64,000 nt of DNA from Mesorhizobium sp. B2-1-1 (GCF_006442975.2 NZ_CP083954.1:1991501-2055500); one strand, 5' to 3'; positions 17,337 through 29,228 are shown, counted from the first letter of the stretch. Program-made: numbers and translations. Notes: generated by a model not told the origin, from the letters alone.

Positions 17337-20287
17337 CCGAAATCCGGCTTTCGATCTTGCGGCATTGCGGGTCGCCGCGGCGGGGCGCGAGCCATGGCGA
17401 AGCATGGACGAACTGGCTGACACGGCGGAGTTCCAGCGCTTTGTGGAGGCGGAATTCCTCGCGATGGCCGATCGCCTTCAGCCTGGCTTCGACCGGCGCA
17501 CCGTCCTGAAACTGATGGGTGCATCGCTGTCGCTGGCCGGACTGGCCGCCTGCAGCGAGGCCGAGAGCATCGTGCCTTATGTCCGCCAGCCGGAGAACAT
17601 CATTCCCGGCCGGCCGCTCTACTACGCGACAGCCCTCTCCAGCGACGGCTACGGCATCGGAGCCGTGATCGAGAGCCATGAGGGCCGGCCGACAAAGGTC
17701 GAGGGTAACCCGGATCATCCGGCATCGCGCGGCGCCACCGATGCCGTCATGCAGGCGGCGGTGTTGTCGCTGTTCGATCCCGAGCGATCTCGCACGCCGC
17801 TCAAGCTGGGCGAGCCCGCAAGTTACGATGAGTTCCTGAAAGATATCGCCGAACTGGCTGGTGGATTCCTCGCTTCAGGCGGGCAAGGGCTGGCATTGCT
17901 GCTCGAGGCGACGACATCGCCGACGACGAAGGCGCAGATCGCGGCGCTGAGGGTGCGCTATCCCAGACTTCGCGTCTTCCGCCACGATCCGCTTGCGGCC
18001 AATTCCGGTGAACAGGCAACGGGTACATTGTTCGGCAGGCCGTTGACGGCGATCTACCGTTTCGACCGCGCCGATGTGATCGTCAGCCTGGATGCCGATT
18101 TCCTGGGCGATGGTCCGGGGCGCCTGGCCTATGCTCGTGATTTCGCGCAGCGGCGGCGGGTGCGCAAATCTACGGACACGATGAGCCGCCTCTATGTCGT
18201 CGAGACGACTCCCACCATCACGGGTGCTGCCGCCGACCATCGCCGAGCTATCAGGCCAAGCGCCGTCGCAAGCGTTGCGGCGGCGATCAAGGCCGCCCTC
18301 GATGGCGACAATGCCGCGGCCGGCTTGTCGCCGCTCGGTCCGGAATGGACAAACGCGCTTGCCGACGATCTGCGCGGCGCCGGCCGCAATGCGCTTGTGG
18401 TGGCCGGAGCGCACCAGGCACCGTCCGTGCATGCCTTGGCCCTAGCGATGAATGCCAGGCTTGGTGCCCTTGGCAACACGCTGCAATTGATCGAGCCGCC
18501 TGATGCCATGCCGGTGGATGGCGATCTTGCAACGCTCTGCGGGGCCATCACGGATGGTTCGATCGACAAGACCGTCGTGCTCGGCGCCAATCCCTTGCAC
18601 ACGGCGCCATCGGACCTCGATGCACGGAAGGCTTTTTCGAGCCTGAAGCTTCTTGTCCACTGGGGACTCTACCGCGATGAGACGGCGTTTCTGGCTCGCT
18701 GGCATATCCCAGCCGCGCACGAGTTGGAGAGCTGGAGCGATATCCGGGCCTATGACGGTACGGTTTCGATCGTGCAGCCGCTCATAGAGCCTCTGTTCGG
18801 TGGCAAGAGCCTGCATCAGTTGCTTGCCGCGCTGGGCGGTGAATTCGGCGCCAATGCGCAGGCACCCGTGCGCCGGACGTGGGCCGCCATGGACGAGGTG
18901 GCCTGGCGCAAGGCGCTGCGCGACGGCATCGTGCCGAACACTGCTGCTGGTCCCGCTGCCGTTTCGGCACCGCCGGATAGCGATGGCTCGGCACCCAATG
19001 CCGCCACCAAAGGGTTGGAGGTTCGCTTCGTCGCCGATCCCTGGCTTCGCGACGGCCGCCACGCCAATTCATCCTGGCTTCAGGAATTGCCCCGGCCGTT
19101 AAGCAAGCTCGTCTGGGGCAATGCGGCGCTGGTCTCGCCAGCCACCGCGCAGCGCCTGAGGCTCGAAAACGGGCAGGTGGTCAACCTGGCGCGGGACGGC
19201 AGGACGCTGGACGCACCCGTCTGGATCACGCCGGGACAGCCTGACGACACAGTGACGCTGTCGCTCGGTTTTGGACGCAAGGCCGGCTCGGTAGCGGCAC
19301 TCGCAGGCGGCTACGATGCCTTCGCGATCCGGACCAGCGATGCGCCATGGTTTGCCGACGATGTCGTCCTGAGCCCGCGCGGCGGTTCGGCGCGTGTAGT
19401 CACGACCCAGCATCATCAAGCGATGGAGGGCAGGGCGATCATCCGCCATGCTTCGCTCGATGCGTTCAGGGCAAATCCCCATTTCGTGCGCGACCACGCG
19501 CCCCCAGCGCCCATGGAATCGCTCTACCCCGACTGGAGCTACGACCAGGAAGCCTGGGGCATGTCGATAGACCTGTCGGCCTGCATCGGCTGCATGGCCT
19601 GCGTGTCGGCCTGTCAGGCTGAGAACAACATCGCAACGGTGGGGCCGGACGAGGCGGCACTCGGACACGAAATGCACTGGCTGCGCGTCGACCGCTACTA
19701 TGCGGGCGGGCTCGACGATCCGGACATGTTCTTCCAGCCAGTGCCGTGCATGCATTGCGAGAAGGCCCCCTGCGAGGTCGTCTGTCCGGTCAATGCGACC
19801 ATCCATACGCATGACGGTCTGAACGCGCAGGTCTACAACCGCTGCATCGGCACGCGCTACTGTTCGCAGAACTGTCCCTACAAGGTGCGGCGGTTCAATT
19901 TCCTGGAGTACCAGGAGTTCGACAATGACAGCGCGGGACCGGAGCAGGCCGTCCACAATCCCGATGTCACCGTGCGTTCGCGCGGCGTTATGGAAAAATG
20001 CAGCTACTGCGTACAGCGCATTTCGCAAAAACGGATCCGCGCCCAGATCGAGAACCGGGAGATCGAGGACGGTGAGATCGTCACCGCCTGCCAGCAGGCG
20101 TGCCCGACAAAAGCTATCACCTTCGGCGATCTCAACAGGAAGGATTCGCAGGTCGTCCAGGAAAAGGCCTCGCCACACAATTACGCGCTGCTCGAAGAAC
20201 TGAACACAAGACCGCGCACCACCTATCTGGGCAAGGTCAGCAACCCTAACGACAGGCTCGCCGCGACATCCGGCTCGGAGGGCGGCG

Positions 20288-20295
<8 letters not shown>
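17320..20295 (+). CDS. actB: Alternative Complex III subunit B, molybdopterin-like/iron-sulfur fusion
   Basis: The 991-residue protein joins a molybdopterin-oxidoreductase-like half to a ferredoxin-like half, as in ActB. Near the N-terminus WRSMDELADTAEFQRF is typical of the family. A twin-arginine signal follows (RRTVLKLMGASLSLAGLAAC, residues 59-78). The C-terminal domain has four cysteine groups: CIGCMACVSAC from 755, CMHCEKAPCEVVC from 810, CIGTRYCSQNCP from 842, and CSYC from 894 with CQQACP near 927. They match the three [4Fe-4S] plus one [3Fe-4S] cluster set. ActB has no Mo cofactor in known ACIII structures, and no Mo-ligand site is evident here. It sits at the periplasmic face, carrying electrons from quinol oxidation at ActC. 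Confidence 0.95.
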
Positions 20296-21657
<1,362 letters not shown>

Positions 21658-21661
<4 letters not shown>

Positions 21662-22185
21662 GCGTCCATGGCGTCATCGCGGCTTTCGCCGATCCGGATG
21701 CGCTGACCAGGGCGGCGCAAGCGATGCGCGACAAGGGGTACCGGCATATGGATGCGTTCTCGCCGTTCGAGGTGCACGGCCTGACAGACATATTGGGCAT
21801 GCGAAAGACACGGCTGCCATGGGTCATGCTGGCGGGTGGCGTCGCCGGCGGCGTGCTGGTGTATGCATTGATCCTTTATTCCGTCGAGATCGACTATCCG
21901 GTCAATGTCGGCGGCCGGCCGCTGCATTCCTGGCCGCCGTTCACGGTCATCGCCTTCGAAGCCGCGATCCTGGCCAGCGTGTTTGCCGGCTTCTTCGGCA
22001 TGCTGGCCGAGAACCGGCTGCCGCAATATTATCACCCCGTCTTCAACGCCGAGAGCTTCACCTACGCGAGCGGCGGCAAGTTCTACCTGCTGATCGAGGC
22101 CACCGACCCGAAATACCGCAAGGGCGTCACCAAGGGGCAGCTGACACGGCTTGGCGCCGAGACGGTCGAAGAGGTGGCGATATGA
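21658..22185 (+). CDS. actD: Alternative Complex III subunit D (DUF3341)
   Basis: The 175-residue protein is a DUF3341 member. It has a soluble ferredoxin-like N-terminal part (VHGVIAAFADPDALTRAAQAMRDKGY) and two membrane helices around residues 56-79 and 97-121 (LPWVMLAGGVAGGVLVYALI and FTVIAFEAAILASVFAGFFGML). A soluble C-terminal tail follows. In ACIII structures ActD binds at the ActC/ActF interface on the cytoplasmic side; it carries no redox centre. The ATG at 21658 overlaps the actC stop (ATGA). Confidence 0.92.
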
Positions 22186-22718
22186 ACCCGCGGCTGCTTT
22201 TGCCGGTTTGCCTGCTCCTCGGCGCCTGCAAGCAGGACATGGCCGACCAGCCTCGCTACGATCCGCTCGAAACCAGCAGAGAGTTCGCCGACGGCATGTC
22301 GGCAAGGACACCGGTCGAAGGCACGGTGACGCGCGACGCCGACCTGGCGGCGACGCCGGACAAATTCCCGTACCCGATCACCATGGCGCTGCTTCAGCGT
22401 GGGCAGCAACGCTTCGATATATTCTGCTCTCCCTGCCATGGCCGCACCGGCGACGGGCACGGGATGGTGGTCAGGCGTGGTTTCCCGCCGCCTCCGACCT
22501 ACCATCAAGATGCGCTGCGCAAGGCGCCGGACCGGCATTTCTACGACGTCATCACCGACGGTTACGGTGCGATGTATCCCTATGCCGCGCGTGTCGAGCC
22601 GCGGGACCGCTGGGCGATCGTGGCCTATATCCGGGCGCTGCAATATTCGCGACATGCTGCGGCCGGCACGCTGCCCGAATCTCTTCGCGCGAAACTCGAT
22701 GCCGAGGCGGCACGATGA
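22182..22718 (+). CDS. actE: Alternative Complex III subunit E, monohaem cytochrome c lipoprotein
   Basis: The 178-residue protein has a lipoprotein signal (MNPRLLLPVCLLLGAC, acylated Cys at 16) and one haem c site CSPCH at residues 82-86. DGYGAMYPYAARV further on supplies a likely Met ligand. In ACIII, ActE is the periplasmic monohaem subunit that passes electrons onward, here probably straight to the haem c domain of the caa3 oxidase subunit II encoded four genes later. It overlaps actD and actF by ATGA-type junctions. Confidence 0.92.
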   Translation: MNPRLLLPVCLLLGACKQDMADQPRYDPLETSREFADGMSARTPVEGTVTRDADLAATPDKFPYPITMALLQRGQQRFDIFCSPCHGRTGDGHGMVVRRGFPPPPTYHQDALRKAPDRHFYDVITDGYGAMYPYAARVEPRDRWAIVAYIRALQYSRHAAAGTLPESLRAKLDAEAAR

Positions 22719-23845
22719 AGCGCGCCGCCCGGCCCGACGACCACCTCGTCCTGCTGCTCGCAGCCGCCGCCGCAGGGCTCTCTCTGTGCGCGGCCGGGCT
22801 GTTCGTCGCCCCGCGCGCGACACTGGCCGGCTGGCTGATGACGGCGGTGTTCCTGCTCGGATCGCCGCTTGGCGCAATGACCCTGCTCATGGTGCACGGG
22901 CTGACCGGGGGGCGCTGGGGCGACGCGTTGCGGCCGCCGCTGCGGGCCGCCGTCGCGACCTTGCCTGTCGCGCTGCTGTTGATGCTGCCGGTGCTTGCGC
23001 GGCTCGATCTGGTCTTTCCCTGGGCAGGAGCCGACCCGGCGCTGACGGAAGCGGTGCGCCAGAAAATGACCTATCTCAACGTGCCATTCTTCGTCGTTCG
23101 TTTCATCGTCTATGCTGTCGTCTGGCTGGCGCTGGCCTGGCTTGTACTTGGCTGGACGGCGCCCGGTTCGGCCGCAAGCAGGACCGGCGGCGGCTACGCC
23201 ATCGGGCTCGTCGCGCACGGCTTTGCCGTGACGGTGTTTGCCATCGATTGGATGATGTCGATAGAGCCGGATTTTTCCTCCACCATCTATGCGATGCTCG
23301 AAGCGGCGGCCGAGGTCGTCGGCGTGTGCGGGCTGGCGCTGGCGGTGCTCTCGGCCGGCCGTGCGATCGAGTCGGCGCCGGGTGGCGAGGAGGACGTGGC
23401 GCTCGGCGAAGACCTCGCCAACATGATGTTCGGCTTCATGCTCATCTGGGCCTATCTGGCATTCATGCAGTGGCTGGTCGTCTGGGGCGGCGACCTGCCC
23501 GACGAAATCCATTGGTATGTCATCCGTGGTCGAAATGGCTGGCAGTATCTGCTTTGGCTGCTGATCGCGCTGCAATTTGCCTTGCCCTTCGCCGGTTTCC
23601 TGAACCGCTCCGTCAAGCGCAGCCGCGTTGGCCTGATAGGGCTCGGCGCGTTCCTGCTGGCCGGACATTTCGCCGATGTCGCCTGGCGCGTCCGGCCGGC
23701 TTTGTCCGCCCTCGGTGCAGGAGTGTCGTGGCCGGACCTCGCGGCAATGGTCGGCGCGGGCGGCATCTGGTTCGGGTGCTTCGTCTATATCTGGACCAGG
23801 CCTGATCGCATCGTCGTCTGGCGCGGGAGGCTGGCCCGTGGCTAA
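22715..23845 (+). CDS. actF: Alternative Complex III subunit F, NrfD-like membrane subunit
   Basis: The 376-residue protein has about ten membrane helices in an ActF/NrfD-like pattern, such as MTAVFLLGSPLGAMTLLMVHGLTGGRWGD near residue 30 and GFAVTVFAIDWMMSIEPDFSSTIYAM near residue 170. FMLIWAYLAFMQWLVVWGGDLPDEIHWYVIR follows. ActF is a structural homologue of ActC without a quinol site and may form part of a proton path. It overlaps actE (ATGA) and the next gene by 8 bases. Confidence 0.92.
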   Translation: MKRAARPDDHLVLLLAAAAAGLSLCAAGLFVAPRATLAGWLMTAVFLLGSPLGAMTLLMVHGLTGGRWGDALRPPLRAAVATLPVALLLMLPVLARLDLVFPWAGADPALTEAVRQKMTYLNVPFFVVRFIVYAVVWLALAWLVLGWTAPGSAASRTGGGYAIGLVAHGFAVTVFAIDWMMSIEPDFSSTIYAMLEAAAEVVGVCGLALAVLSAGRAIESAPGGEEDVALGEDLANMMFGFMLIWAYLAFMQWLVVWGGDLPDEIHWYVIRGRNGWQYLLWLLIALQFALPFAGFLNRSVKRSRVGLIGLGAFLLAGHFADVAWRVRPALSALGAGVSWPDLAAMVGAGGIWFGCFVYIWTRPDRIVVWRGRLARG

Positions 23846-24338
23846 GGTCGTGCGTCATCCCGAAACACGCGATGTCTGGCCGAGGGCGCTCGTGCTCATT
23901 GGCCTCGGCCTGCTTGTCTTCCTGGCGCTCGCCGCGCTTGGGCTGAGACTGATTTTCGATACGGCCCCGTTCTGGCCACTTGCGGGCACGCAGATGAACG
24001 GCAGCGCCGCAGGTCCCGCCTTGCAGGATTTCCCCGGGGCCGATCTTGCCGCGTTCCGTCAGCAGGAAGATCGTGAACTCGGCATGCTTGCATGGGTCGA
24101 CCGCAATGGTGGCATCGCGCGCATTCCGATCGACGACGCCATGAAGCTGATCGCCGCGCAGGGACTGCCGGAGGCGGTAACGCCCGCTGCGGCCGGTGAG
24201 GACTGCGCCTTGCTCGAAGGCCAGGTTCCGCGCGCGCCGCAGGCCGGCATTTGCCGCGCCCGAGCGGACGCGGCGCAGCCAAACGCCGGGGCGCCGCAGC
24301 AGGGCCAGGCCGCACCGGCCATGGGGGCGAGGCCATGA
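23838..24338 (+). CDS. Conserved-position membrane protein of the ACIII operon, unknown
   Basis: The 166-residue protein has one N-terminal membrane helix (VLIGLGLLVFLALAALGLRLIF, about residues 18-39), then a soluble part with PFWPLAGTQMNG, EDRELGMLAWVDRNGGIARIPIDDAMKLIAAQGLP, and an Ala/Pro/Gln-rich tail. The GTG at 23838 is chosen because GCGGGAGG at 23823-23830 is ideally spaced. It overlaps actF and the SCO gene, so it is part of the operon. The repeating ARIPIDDAM-type segment and its place before SCO suggest an assembly or accessory role for the oxidase (inference). I do not recognise a family. Confidence 0.7.
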   Translation: MAKVVRHPETRDVWPRALVLIGLGLLVFLALAALGLRLIFDTAPFWPLAGTQMNGSAAGPALQDFPGADLAAFRQQEDRELGMLAWVDRNGGIARIPIDDAMKLIAAQGLPEAVTPAAAGEDCALLEGQVPRAPQAGICRARADAAQPNAGAPQQGQAAPAMGARP

Positions 24339-25087
24339 GGCGTTTGGTCCTGCCGCTCGTGCTCCTGGCTGCAATGACCGCCAGCGTGCGCGCGCGGCCG
24401 GTTTTCGAACCGCAGATCGGCGCGCAGCTCAGCCTCGATACAGTCTTCCGCGAGGCTTCGGGCGGACGGCAGACGCTTTCCGGCATTCTCGGCGGGCGGC
24501 CGGCGCTGCTCATCTTCGGTTACGACAAATGCCCCAACCTCTGCGGCGTGACCCAGCAGGCGGTTGCCTCGGATCTGAACAAGACCGGCCTCGATCCCGC
24601 GACCTACCACGCTCTCTTCGTCTCGATAGATGCTTCCGAGACCGTCGCGGATGCGGCGTCCATCCAAGCCGAAGTCGGGCGGTCCGCCGGTCAGGCAGGG
24701 TTGTCCGCGTGGCGCTTCTTGACCAGCGAGGATGGCGCTGGCGCCGCCCTTGCCGCGGAGGCCGGCATCACATTCGACCGGCGCGACCGGATCTCGCAAT
24801 ATGTTCACCCGATCGCGGTCATCGCGCTGACGCCGCAAGGCCGCATCGCGCAAGTACTTCCGGCGCTGAGTTTCGAGCCGCGCGATCTCAGGCTTGCCCT
24901 GGTCGAGGCGTCGGCCGGGCGGCTTGGATCCATCGCCGATCACGTCTTTCTGCTGTGTGCCGGCTTCGATGCATCAAAGGGCCAGTACACGCCAGCGGTC
25001 TGGGCAGTCGTGAAGGTGACTGGCATGGCGACGCTGCTTGGCCTTGGCGCCACCATCCTCGTTCTGTCGCGAAGGAGGCCGATTTGA
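24335..25087 (+). CDS. senC: SCO1/SenC copper chaperone for CuA assembly
   Basis: The 250-residue protein begins with a signal peptide (MRRLVLPLVLLAAMTASVRA). It has the thioredoxin-like SCO fold with the copper motif CPNLC at residues 66-70 and the distal His in ISQYVHP. A C-terminal membrane helix (TGMATLLGLGATILVLS) makes it a membrane-tethered form. It delivers copper to the CuA site of the oxidase subunit II encoded next. The gene overlaps the following coxB start by 4 bases. Confidence 0.9.
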   Translation: MRRLVLPLVLLAAMTASVRARPVFEPQIGAQLSLDTVFREASGGRQTLSGILGGRPALLIFGYDKCPNLCGVTQQAVASDLNKTGLDPATYHALFVSIDASETVADAASIQAEVGRSAGQAGLSAWRFLTSEDGAGAALAAEAGITFDRRDRISQYVHPIAVIALTPQGRIAQVLPALSFEPRDLRLALVEASAGRLGSIADHVFLLCAGFDASKGQYTPAVWAVVKVTGMATLLGLGATILVLSRRRPI

Positions 25088-26043
25088 CGTTCGGCATCCC
25101 TTTTACGCCGCCGCAGGCCTCCTCGATTGCCGGCAGTGTCGACGCCCTGTTCTACGTGCTGCTTGCCTTCACCGTCGCGCTGGGCGTCTTCCTGACCAGC
25201 CTGGTCGTTTTCTACGCCGTCAAATATCGCGCCGGCTCCAAGGTGGAGCGAACGGGGGAGCGTGCGCGCAGCACGCCGCTCGAGGTGACCTGGACAGTCG
25301 CCAGCCTGCTGATCGCTTTCACCATCTTCGGATGGGGAGCCGTGCTGTTCCTGCGCCGCGAACACCCTCCCCTTGACGCACTCGAGATCGCCGGCCTTGG
25401 TAAGCAATGGATGTGGGAGTTCCGTCATCCTGGCGGCCAGCGTGAAATCAACGAACTGCATGTGCCGGTCGGCGAGGCGGTGATCGTGTCGCTGGCATCG
25501 CAGGACGTGATCCACTCATTCTTCGTACCTGCCTTCCGGGTCAAGCAGGACGCGGTGCCGGGGCGCACCACGCATGTCTGGTTCATCGCCAGCGAGCCCG
25601 GGCGGTATCATTTGTTCTGCGCGCAATATTGCGGCACCCAGCATTCGGAGATGGGCGGCTGGGTGACCGTGATGCCGCCGCAAGAATATGCGGCGTGGCT
25701 GGGCAAGCAGGGCCAGGGTGAAACGCTTGCGGCCGACGGCGAAAAACTCTTCCGCGCGCTCGGCTGCTCCGGCTGCCACGGCAATTCCACCAAGGTGAGG
25801 GCGCCGGATCTGGCTGGGGTCTTCGGACGGCCGGTGGCCCTGGACAATCAACAGACCGTCATTGCCGACGACCGCTATTTGCGCGATTCCATCCTCAATC
25901 CGAAGAAGGAGATCGCCGCCGGGTATGAACCCGTGATGCCGAGCTTTGACGGCCTTGTCGACGAGCAGGAGCTACAGATGCTGCTGGCGTATCTCAAATC
26001 CCTGTCGCCGCGAGCAACCAGGGAAAGCGGGGCGACCCAATGA
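25084..26043 (+). CDS. coxB: Cytochrome c oxidase subunit II fused to cytochrome c (caa3 type)
   Basis: The 319-residue protein has two membrane helices in its first 85 residues (about 20-46 and 67-90). The CuA domain carries [13 protein letters not shown] at 144 and the ligand set [12 protein letters not shown] at 179-190. A C-terminal haem c domain with CSGCH at 228-232 and a Met in [10 protein letters not shown] follows. The haem domain makes it caa3-type, able to take electrons directly from ActE or another cytochrome c. The start is a TTG at 25084, five bases after AAGGAGG, whose last two bases begin the senC stop codon. It overlaps coxA by 4 bases. Confidence 0.93.
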   Translation: MTFGIPFTPPQASSIAGSVDALFYVLLAFTVALGVFLTSLVVFYAVKYRAGSKVERTGERARSTPLEVTWTVASLLIAFTIFGWGAVLFLRREHPPLDALEIAGLGKQWMWEFRHPGGQREINELHVPVGEAVIVSLASQDVIHSFFVPAFRVKQDAVPGRTTHVWFIASEPGRYHLFCAQYCGTQHSEMGGWVTVMPPQEYAAWLGKQGQGETLAADGEKLFRALGCSGCHGNSTKVRAPDLAGVFGRPVALDNQQTVIADDRYLRDSILNPKKEIAAGYEPVMPSFDGLVDEQELQMLLAYLKSLSPRATRESGATQ

Positions 26044-27683
26044 GCAGGCAAGCCTTGGCGCCTTCGAGCTATCTGCATGGGGAGGCCGGACCTGCCGCCT
26101 GGCTCTTGACCACCGACCACAAGCGCGTCGCCTGGCTCTACCTGATGTCGCTGACGGCGTTCTTTTTTCTTGGCGGTGCTTTTGCCGTGATGATCCGGAT
26201 CGAACTCGCGTCGCCTGCGGGCGATCTGGTGTCGGACGATGTCTATAACAGGCTGTTTTCCCTGCATGGCATCATCATGGTGTGGTTCTTCCTGGTGCCG
26301 TCGATCCCCGCGACGCTCGGCAATTTCCTGCTGCCGCTGATGATCGGCGCGCGCGATCTCGCTTTTCCGCGGCTCAATCTCGCCAGCTGGTACGTGTTCA
26401 TCTTCGGCAGCGCCTTTGCCCTGGCCGCGGTGCTCGCCGGCGGTGTCGACACGGGTTGGACCTTCTACACGCCGCTCTCGACGCTCTATGCCAACGGCTT
26501 CGTTTCGATGGCCGCGCTGGGTGTCTTCATCGTCGGCTTCTCGACGATCATGACCGGCATCAACTTCATCGTCACCGTCCACACGTTACGCGCGCCGGGG
26601 CTGACCTGGTTCAGACTGCCGATCTTCGTCTGGACGATGTATGCGACCGCGCTGGTCATGGTGCTGGCGACGCCGGTGCTGGCCGCCTCGCTGATCCTGA
26701 TCGTGCTGGAGCGTGCCTTCGGTATCGGCATCTTCAATCCCGCGCTGGGCGGCGACCCGCTGCTGTTCCAGCATCTGTTCTGGTTCTACTCACATCCCGC
26801 GGTCTACATCATGATCCTGCCCGGCATGGGCGTGGTTTCCGAAGTGCTGCCCTGCTTCAGCAAGCGCCCGCTGTTCGGCTACAAGGCGGTGGCGATGTCT
26901 TCGATGGCGATTGCCGTGTTCGGCTTCCTGGTCTGGGGTCACCATATGTTCGTATCAGGCCAGTCGGCCTATGCCGGCATCGTGTTCTCGTTCCTGTCGT
27001 TCTGCGTCGCGATCCCCTCGGCGATAAAGGTGTTCAACTGGACGCTGACGCTGCGCAAGGGCGAAATCACTTTCGAGACGCCCATGCTTTATGCGCTGTT
27101 TTTCCTGGCGCTGTTCACTTTCGGGGGGCTGGCCGGCCTGTTCCTGGCCGCTCTCGCCGTCGACGTCCACGTTCATGACACCTATTTCGTCGTGGCGCAT
27201 TTCCATTACATCATGGTCGGCGGCATGGTGACGGCCTACATGGCGGGGTTGCATTTCTGGTGGCCGAAGATCACCGGCCGCGTCTATTCCGAAACCTGGG
27301 GCCGTATCGCCGCGACCGTGACCTTCCTCGGCTTCAACCTGACTTTCTTCCCGCAATTCGTGCTCGGTTTTCTCGGCATGCCGCGGCGCTATCACACCTA
27401 TCCGCCGGAGTTTCAGTTCTGGCACGTATTGTCCTCGGCCGGCGCGGTCGTTCTGGCCGTCGGCTATCTTATGCCGCTGCTCTATCTCGGCTGGTCGCTG
27501 TTTCGCGGGACGCGGGCGCCGGCCAACCCGTGGGGCGCGACCGGCCTTGAATGGCAGACGGCTTCGCCGCCGCCCCCGCATAATTTCGACACCATGCCCG
27601 TGGTCAGGCGGCCGGCCTATGACTATGCCATGAAAGGCCTGAGGCACGAGACGTTCAGCCCGCACAGGGACGAAGCCTCATGA
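26040..27683 (+). CDS. coxA: Cytochrome c oxidase subunit I, A2-type (YS motif)
   Basis: The 547-residue protein has 12 helices and all haem-copper ligands, for example HGIIMVWFF for haem a, HPAVY for CuB and the His-Tyr crosslink, and [15 protein letters not shown] for haem a/a3. At residues 250-256 it reads YSHPAVY, where the usual D-channel Glu is replaced by Ala and Tyr-Ser precede the His. This YS pattern marks the A2 subgroup, as in Rhodothermus caa3, instead of the common A1 mitochondrial-like oxidase. It pumps protons while reducing oxygen to water. It is co-transcribed with act genes and coxB/coxC/coxD. Confidence 0.96.
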   Translation: MSRQALAPSSYLHGEAGPAAWLLTTDHKRVAWLYLMSLTAFFFLGGAFAVMIRIELASPAGDLVSDDVYNRLFSLHGIIMVWFFLVPSIPATLGNFLLPLMIGARDLAFPRLNLASWYVFIFGSAFALAAVLAGGVDTGWTFYTPLSTLYANGFVSMAALGVFIVGFSTIMTGINFIVTVHTLRAPGLTWFRLPIFVWTMYATALVMVLATPVLAASLILIVLERAFGIGIFNPALGGDPLLFQHLFWFYSHPAVYIMILPGMGVVSEVLPCFSKRPLFGYKAVAMSSMAIAVFGFLVWGHHMFVSGQSAYAGIVFSFLSFCVAIPSAIKVFNWTLTLRKGEITFETPMLYALFFLALFTFGGLAGLFLAALAVDVHVHDTYFVVAHFHYIMVGGMVTAYMAGLHFWWPKITGRVYSETWGRIAATVTFLGFNLTFFPQFVLGFLGMPRRYHTYPPEFQFWHVLSSAGAVVLAVGYLMPLLYLGWSLFRGTRAPANPWGATGLEWQTASPPPPHNFDTMPVVRRPAYDYAMKGLRHETFSPHRDEAS

Positions 27684-28321
27684 GCGGGCCGACCGAAAGC
27701 ATTGCCTTCGATACACGGGCCCGCGAGAAGGCGGCCGATGCGTTCGGCATGTGGATTTTCATCGGCTCCGAGGCGATGCTGTTCGGCGCGATCGTGCTGG
27801 TGTTCCTCTACGCCCGATTGAGCTATGGCGCGGCATTCGCCGCGGCGTCGCAACATCTGTCATTGCCGCTCGGCACGCTGAATACGGCGGTTCTGATCAC
27901 CAGCAGCTTCGCGATGGCGCTTGCCCATATGTTCACGGCTGCCCGGCGTTGGCGGCCCGCCTTCTGGGCCTTGATGTCCACGAGCCTGCTTGGCTGCATC
28001 TTTCTGGTGATCAAGGCCGTCGAATACAGCAAGGAATTCAGCGAGGGCCTGGCGCCGGTGCTCGGCGCGCCGTTCCGCTTCGCAGGCCCAGATCCGGCCC
28101 ATGCCGAATTCTTCTTCGCGCTCTATTTCGCCATGACATCGCTGCACGCGCTGCATCTGATAGGCGGCATCGCGGTGATTGCCGGCATGCTGTTGCTCTG
28201 GCCGAGGACCGCGCAGGCGAGCCGGGCGCGCCGCGTGCAGGCGATCGGACTCTACTGGCATTTCGTCGACATCGTCTGGGTGTTCCTGTTCCCGGTCCTC
28301 TATCTGATCAACCGGGCCTGA
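27680..28321 (+). CDS. coxC: Cytochrome c oxidase subunit III
   Basis: The 213-residue protein has five predicted helices and CoxC-type motifs: [21 protein letters not shown] near residue 19, [18 protein letters not shown] near residue 150, and the C-terminal [20 protein letters not shown]. The short form lacks the first two helices of mitochondrial subunit III, as usual in caa3 oxidases. It stabilises the proton-uptake side of subunit I. It overlaps coxA by 4 bases. Confidence 0.95.
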   Translation: MSGPTESIAFDTRAREKAADAFGMWIFIGSEAMLFGAIVLVFLYARLSYGAAFAAASQHLSLPLGTLNTAVLITSSFAMALAHMFTAARRWRPAFWALMSTSLLGCIFLVIKAVEYSKEFSEGLAPVLGAPFRFAGPDPAHAEFFFALYFAMTSLHALHLIGGIAVIAGMLLLWPRTAQASRARRVQAIGLYWHFVDIVWVFLFPVLYLINRA

Positions 28322-28326
28322 CGACG

Positions 28327-28581
28327 ATGAGCGACCTCGCCAAGCTCACATTCGCCTATCTCGCGCTGCTCGCCTTGCTGGCGCTTACCGTCGGCTCTTC
28401 GTTTGTCGACCTCGGTGGGTTCAATTCCGCGATCAACCTTGCCGCGGCGGCTGCCAAGACAGTGGTGATCGCGCTGCTGTTCATGCATCTGGCGGGCGAG
28501 GGCATCCTCCCCAGGCTCGCGGTCGCGGCGGTGGGCCTGTGGCTGGCCATTCTCTTTGGCCTGACCCTGATCGGGCAATAG
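28327..28581 (+). CDS. coxD: Cytochrome c oxidase subunit IV (prokaryotic)
   Basis: The 84-residue protein has three helices: LTFAYLALLALLALTVGSSFV, INLAAAAAKTVVIALLFMHLAG and ILPRLAVAAVGLWLAILFGLTLI. AKTVVIALLFMHL is the recognisable prokaryotic subunit IV signature. It starts 5 bases after the coxC stop and ends the operon. Nothing resembling a terminator is clear in the 28 bases before the converging gene. Confidence 0.88.
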   Translation: MSDLAKLTFAYLALLALLALTVGSSFVDLGGFNSAINLAAAAAKTVVIALLFMHLAGEGILPRLAVAAVGLWLAILFGLTLIGQ

Positions 28582-28609
28582 CCTGCGGGGCCTAGTGTGG
28601 CGCGCGTCA

Positions 28610-29047
28610 TCAACGTTCGCGCGGATTGCCCAGGGCTGGATCACGGCGCCTCGTGTAGCCGTCGACGCGGGGCAAGCCGTCGGCCATGTCGATGAATGGC
28701 AGGTGCATATCCCAATAGGCCTGTGCCTGTGGCGGAAACCGCTCCGGCGCGTCCATGAAGCCGATCGAGACATAGAGTTCGTCACGCAGGCCTTCGTCGG
28801 CATAGAAGATCGAGGTACCGCAATCGGCGCAAAAGGAGCGGATGACCCCCTTCGTCTTCGAAAAGGTCTTCGGCTTCCCGGCGGTCAGCTCGACCTGGTG
28901 CGGGCGATAGCCGATCCAGATGGTCATCGGTCCGCCGGTCGCCCGCCGGCAATCGTCGTCATGATCGAAGCAGATCCAGAAAGGCTCTCCTTCCATCACC
29001 GCCATGACGGCACCGCAAAAACAATGTCCGCGCTCGATGCGAGCCAT
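28610..29047 (-). CDS. GFA-like zinc protein with an altered middle motif
   Basis: The 145-residue protein has the first GFA motif (GHCFCGAVMAVME) and the last (RSFCADCGTSIFY). The usual HCxxCR middle motif, though, reads CFDHDDDCRRATGGP, with one Cys replaced by Asp or His. Zinc binding may therefore differ. It converges with the ACIII-cox operon and is not obviously linked to it. The 232 bases between it and 29280 hold only the promoter of the next gene. Confidence 0.8.
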   Translation of the reverse strand: MARIERGHCFCGAVMAVMEGEPFWICFDHDDDCRRATGGPMTIWIGYRPHQVELTAGKPKTFSKTKGVIRSFCADCGTSIFYADEGLRDELYVSIGFMDAPERFPPQAQAYWDMHLPFIDMADGLPRVDGYTRRRDPALGNPRER

Positions 29048-29228
29048 GTTGCTGTCCGTTGTCAGAGACTGTCGGTCGTCAGGACGGCGCTTCCGCTGCG
29101 GTCGAGCATGAATTTTCTCCGAAGCTGTTGGGGGATCTGATCCTGCGGGGTCAACGCAGCGCCGCCAAATTGGTTTCCGGCCATAGGAGCGGCGGCGGAT
29201 TCAAATCTGCGCTTCCGGCCTAGCCGCT

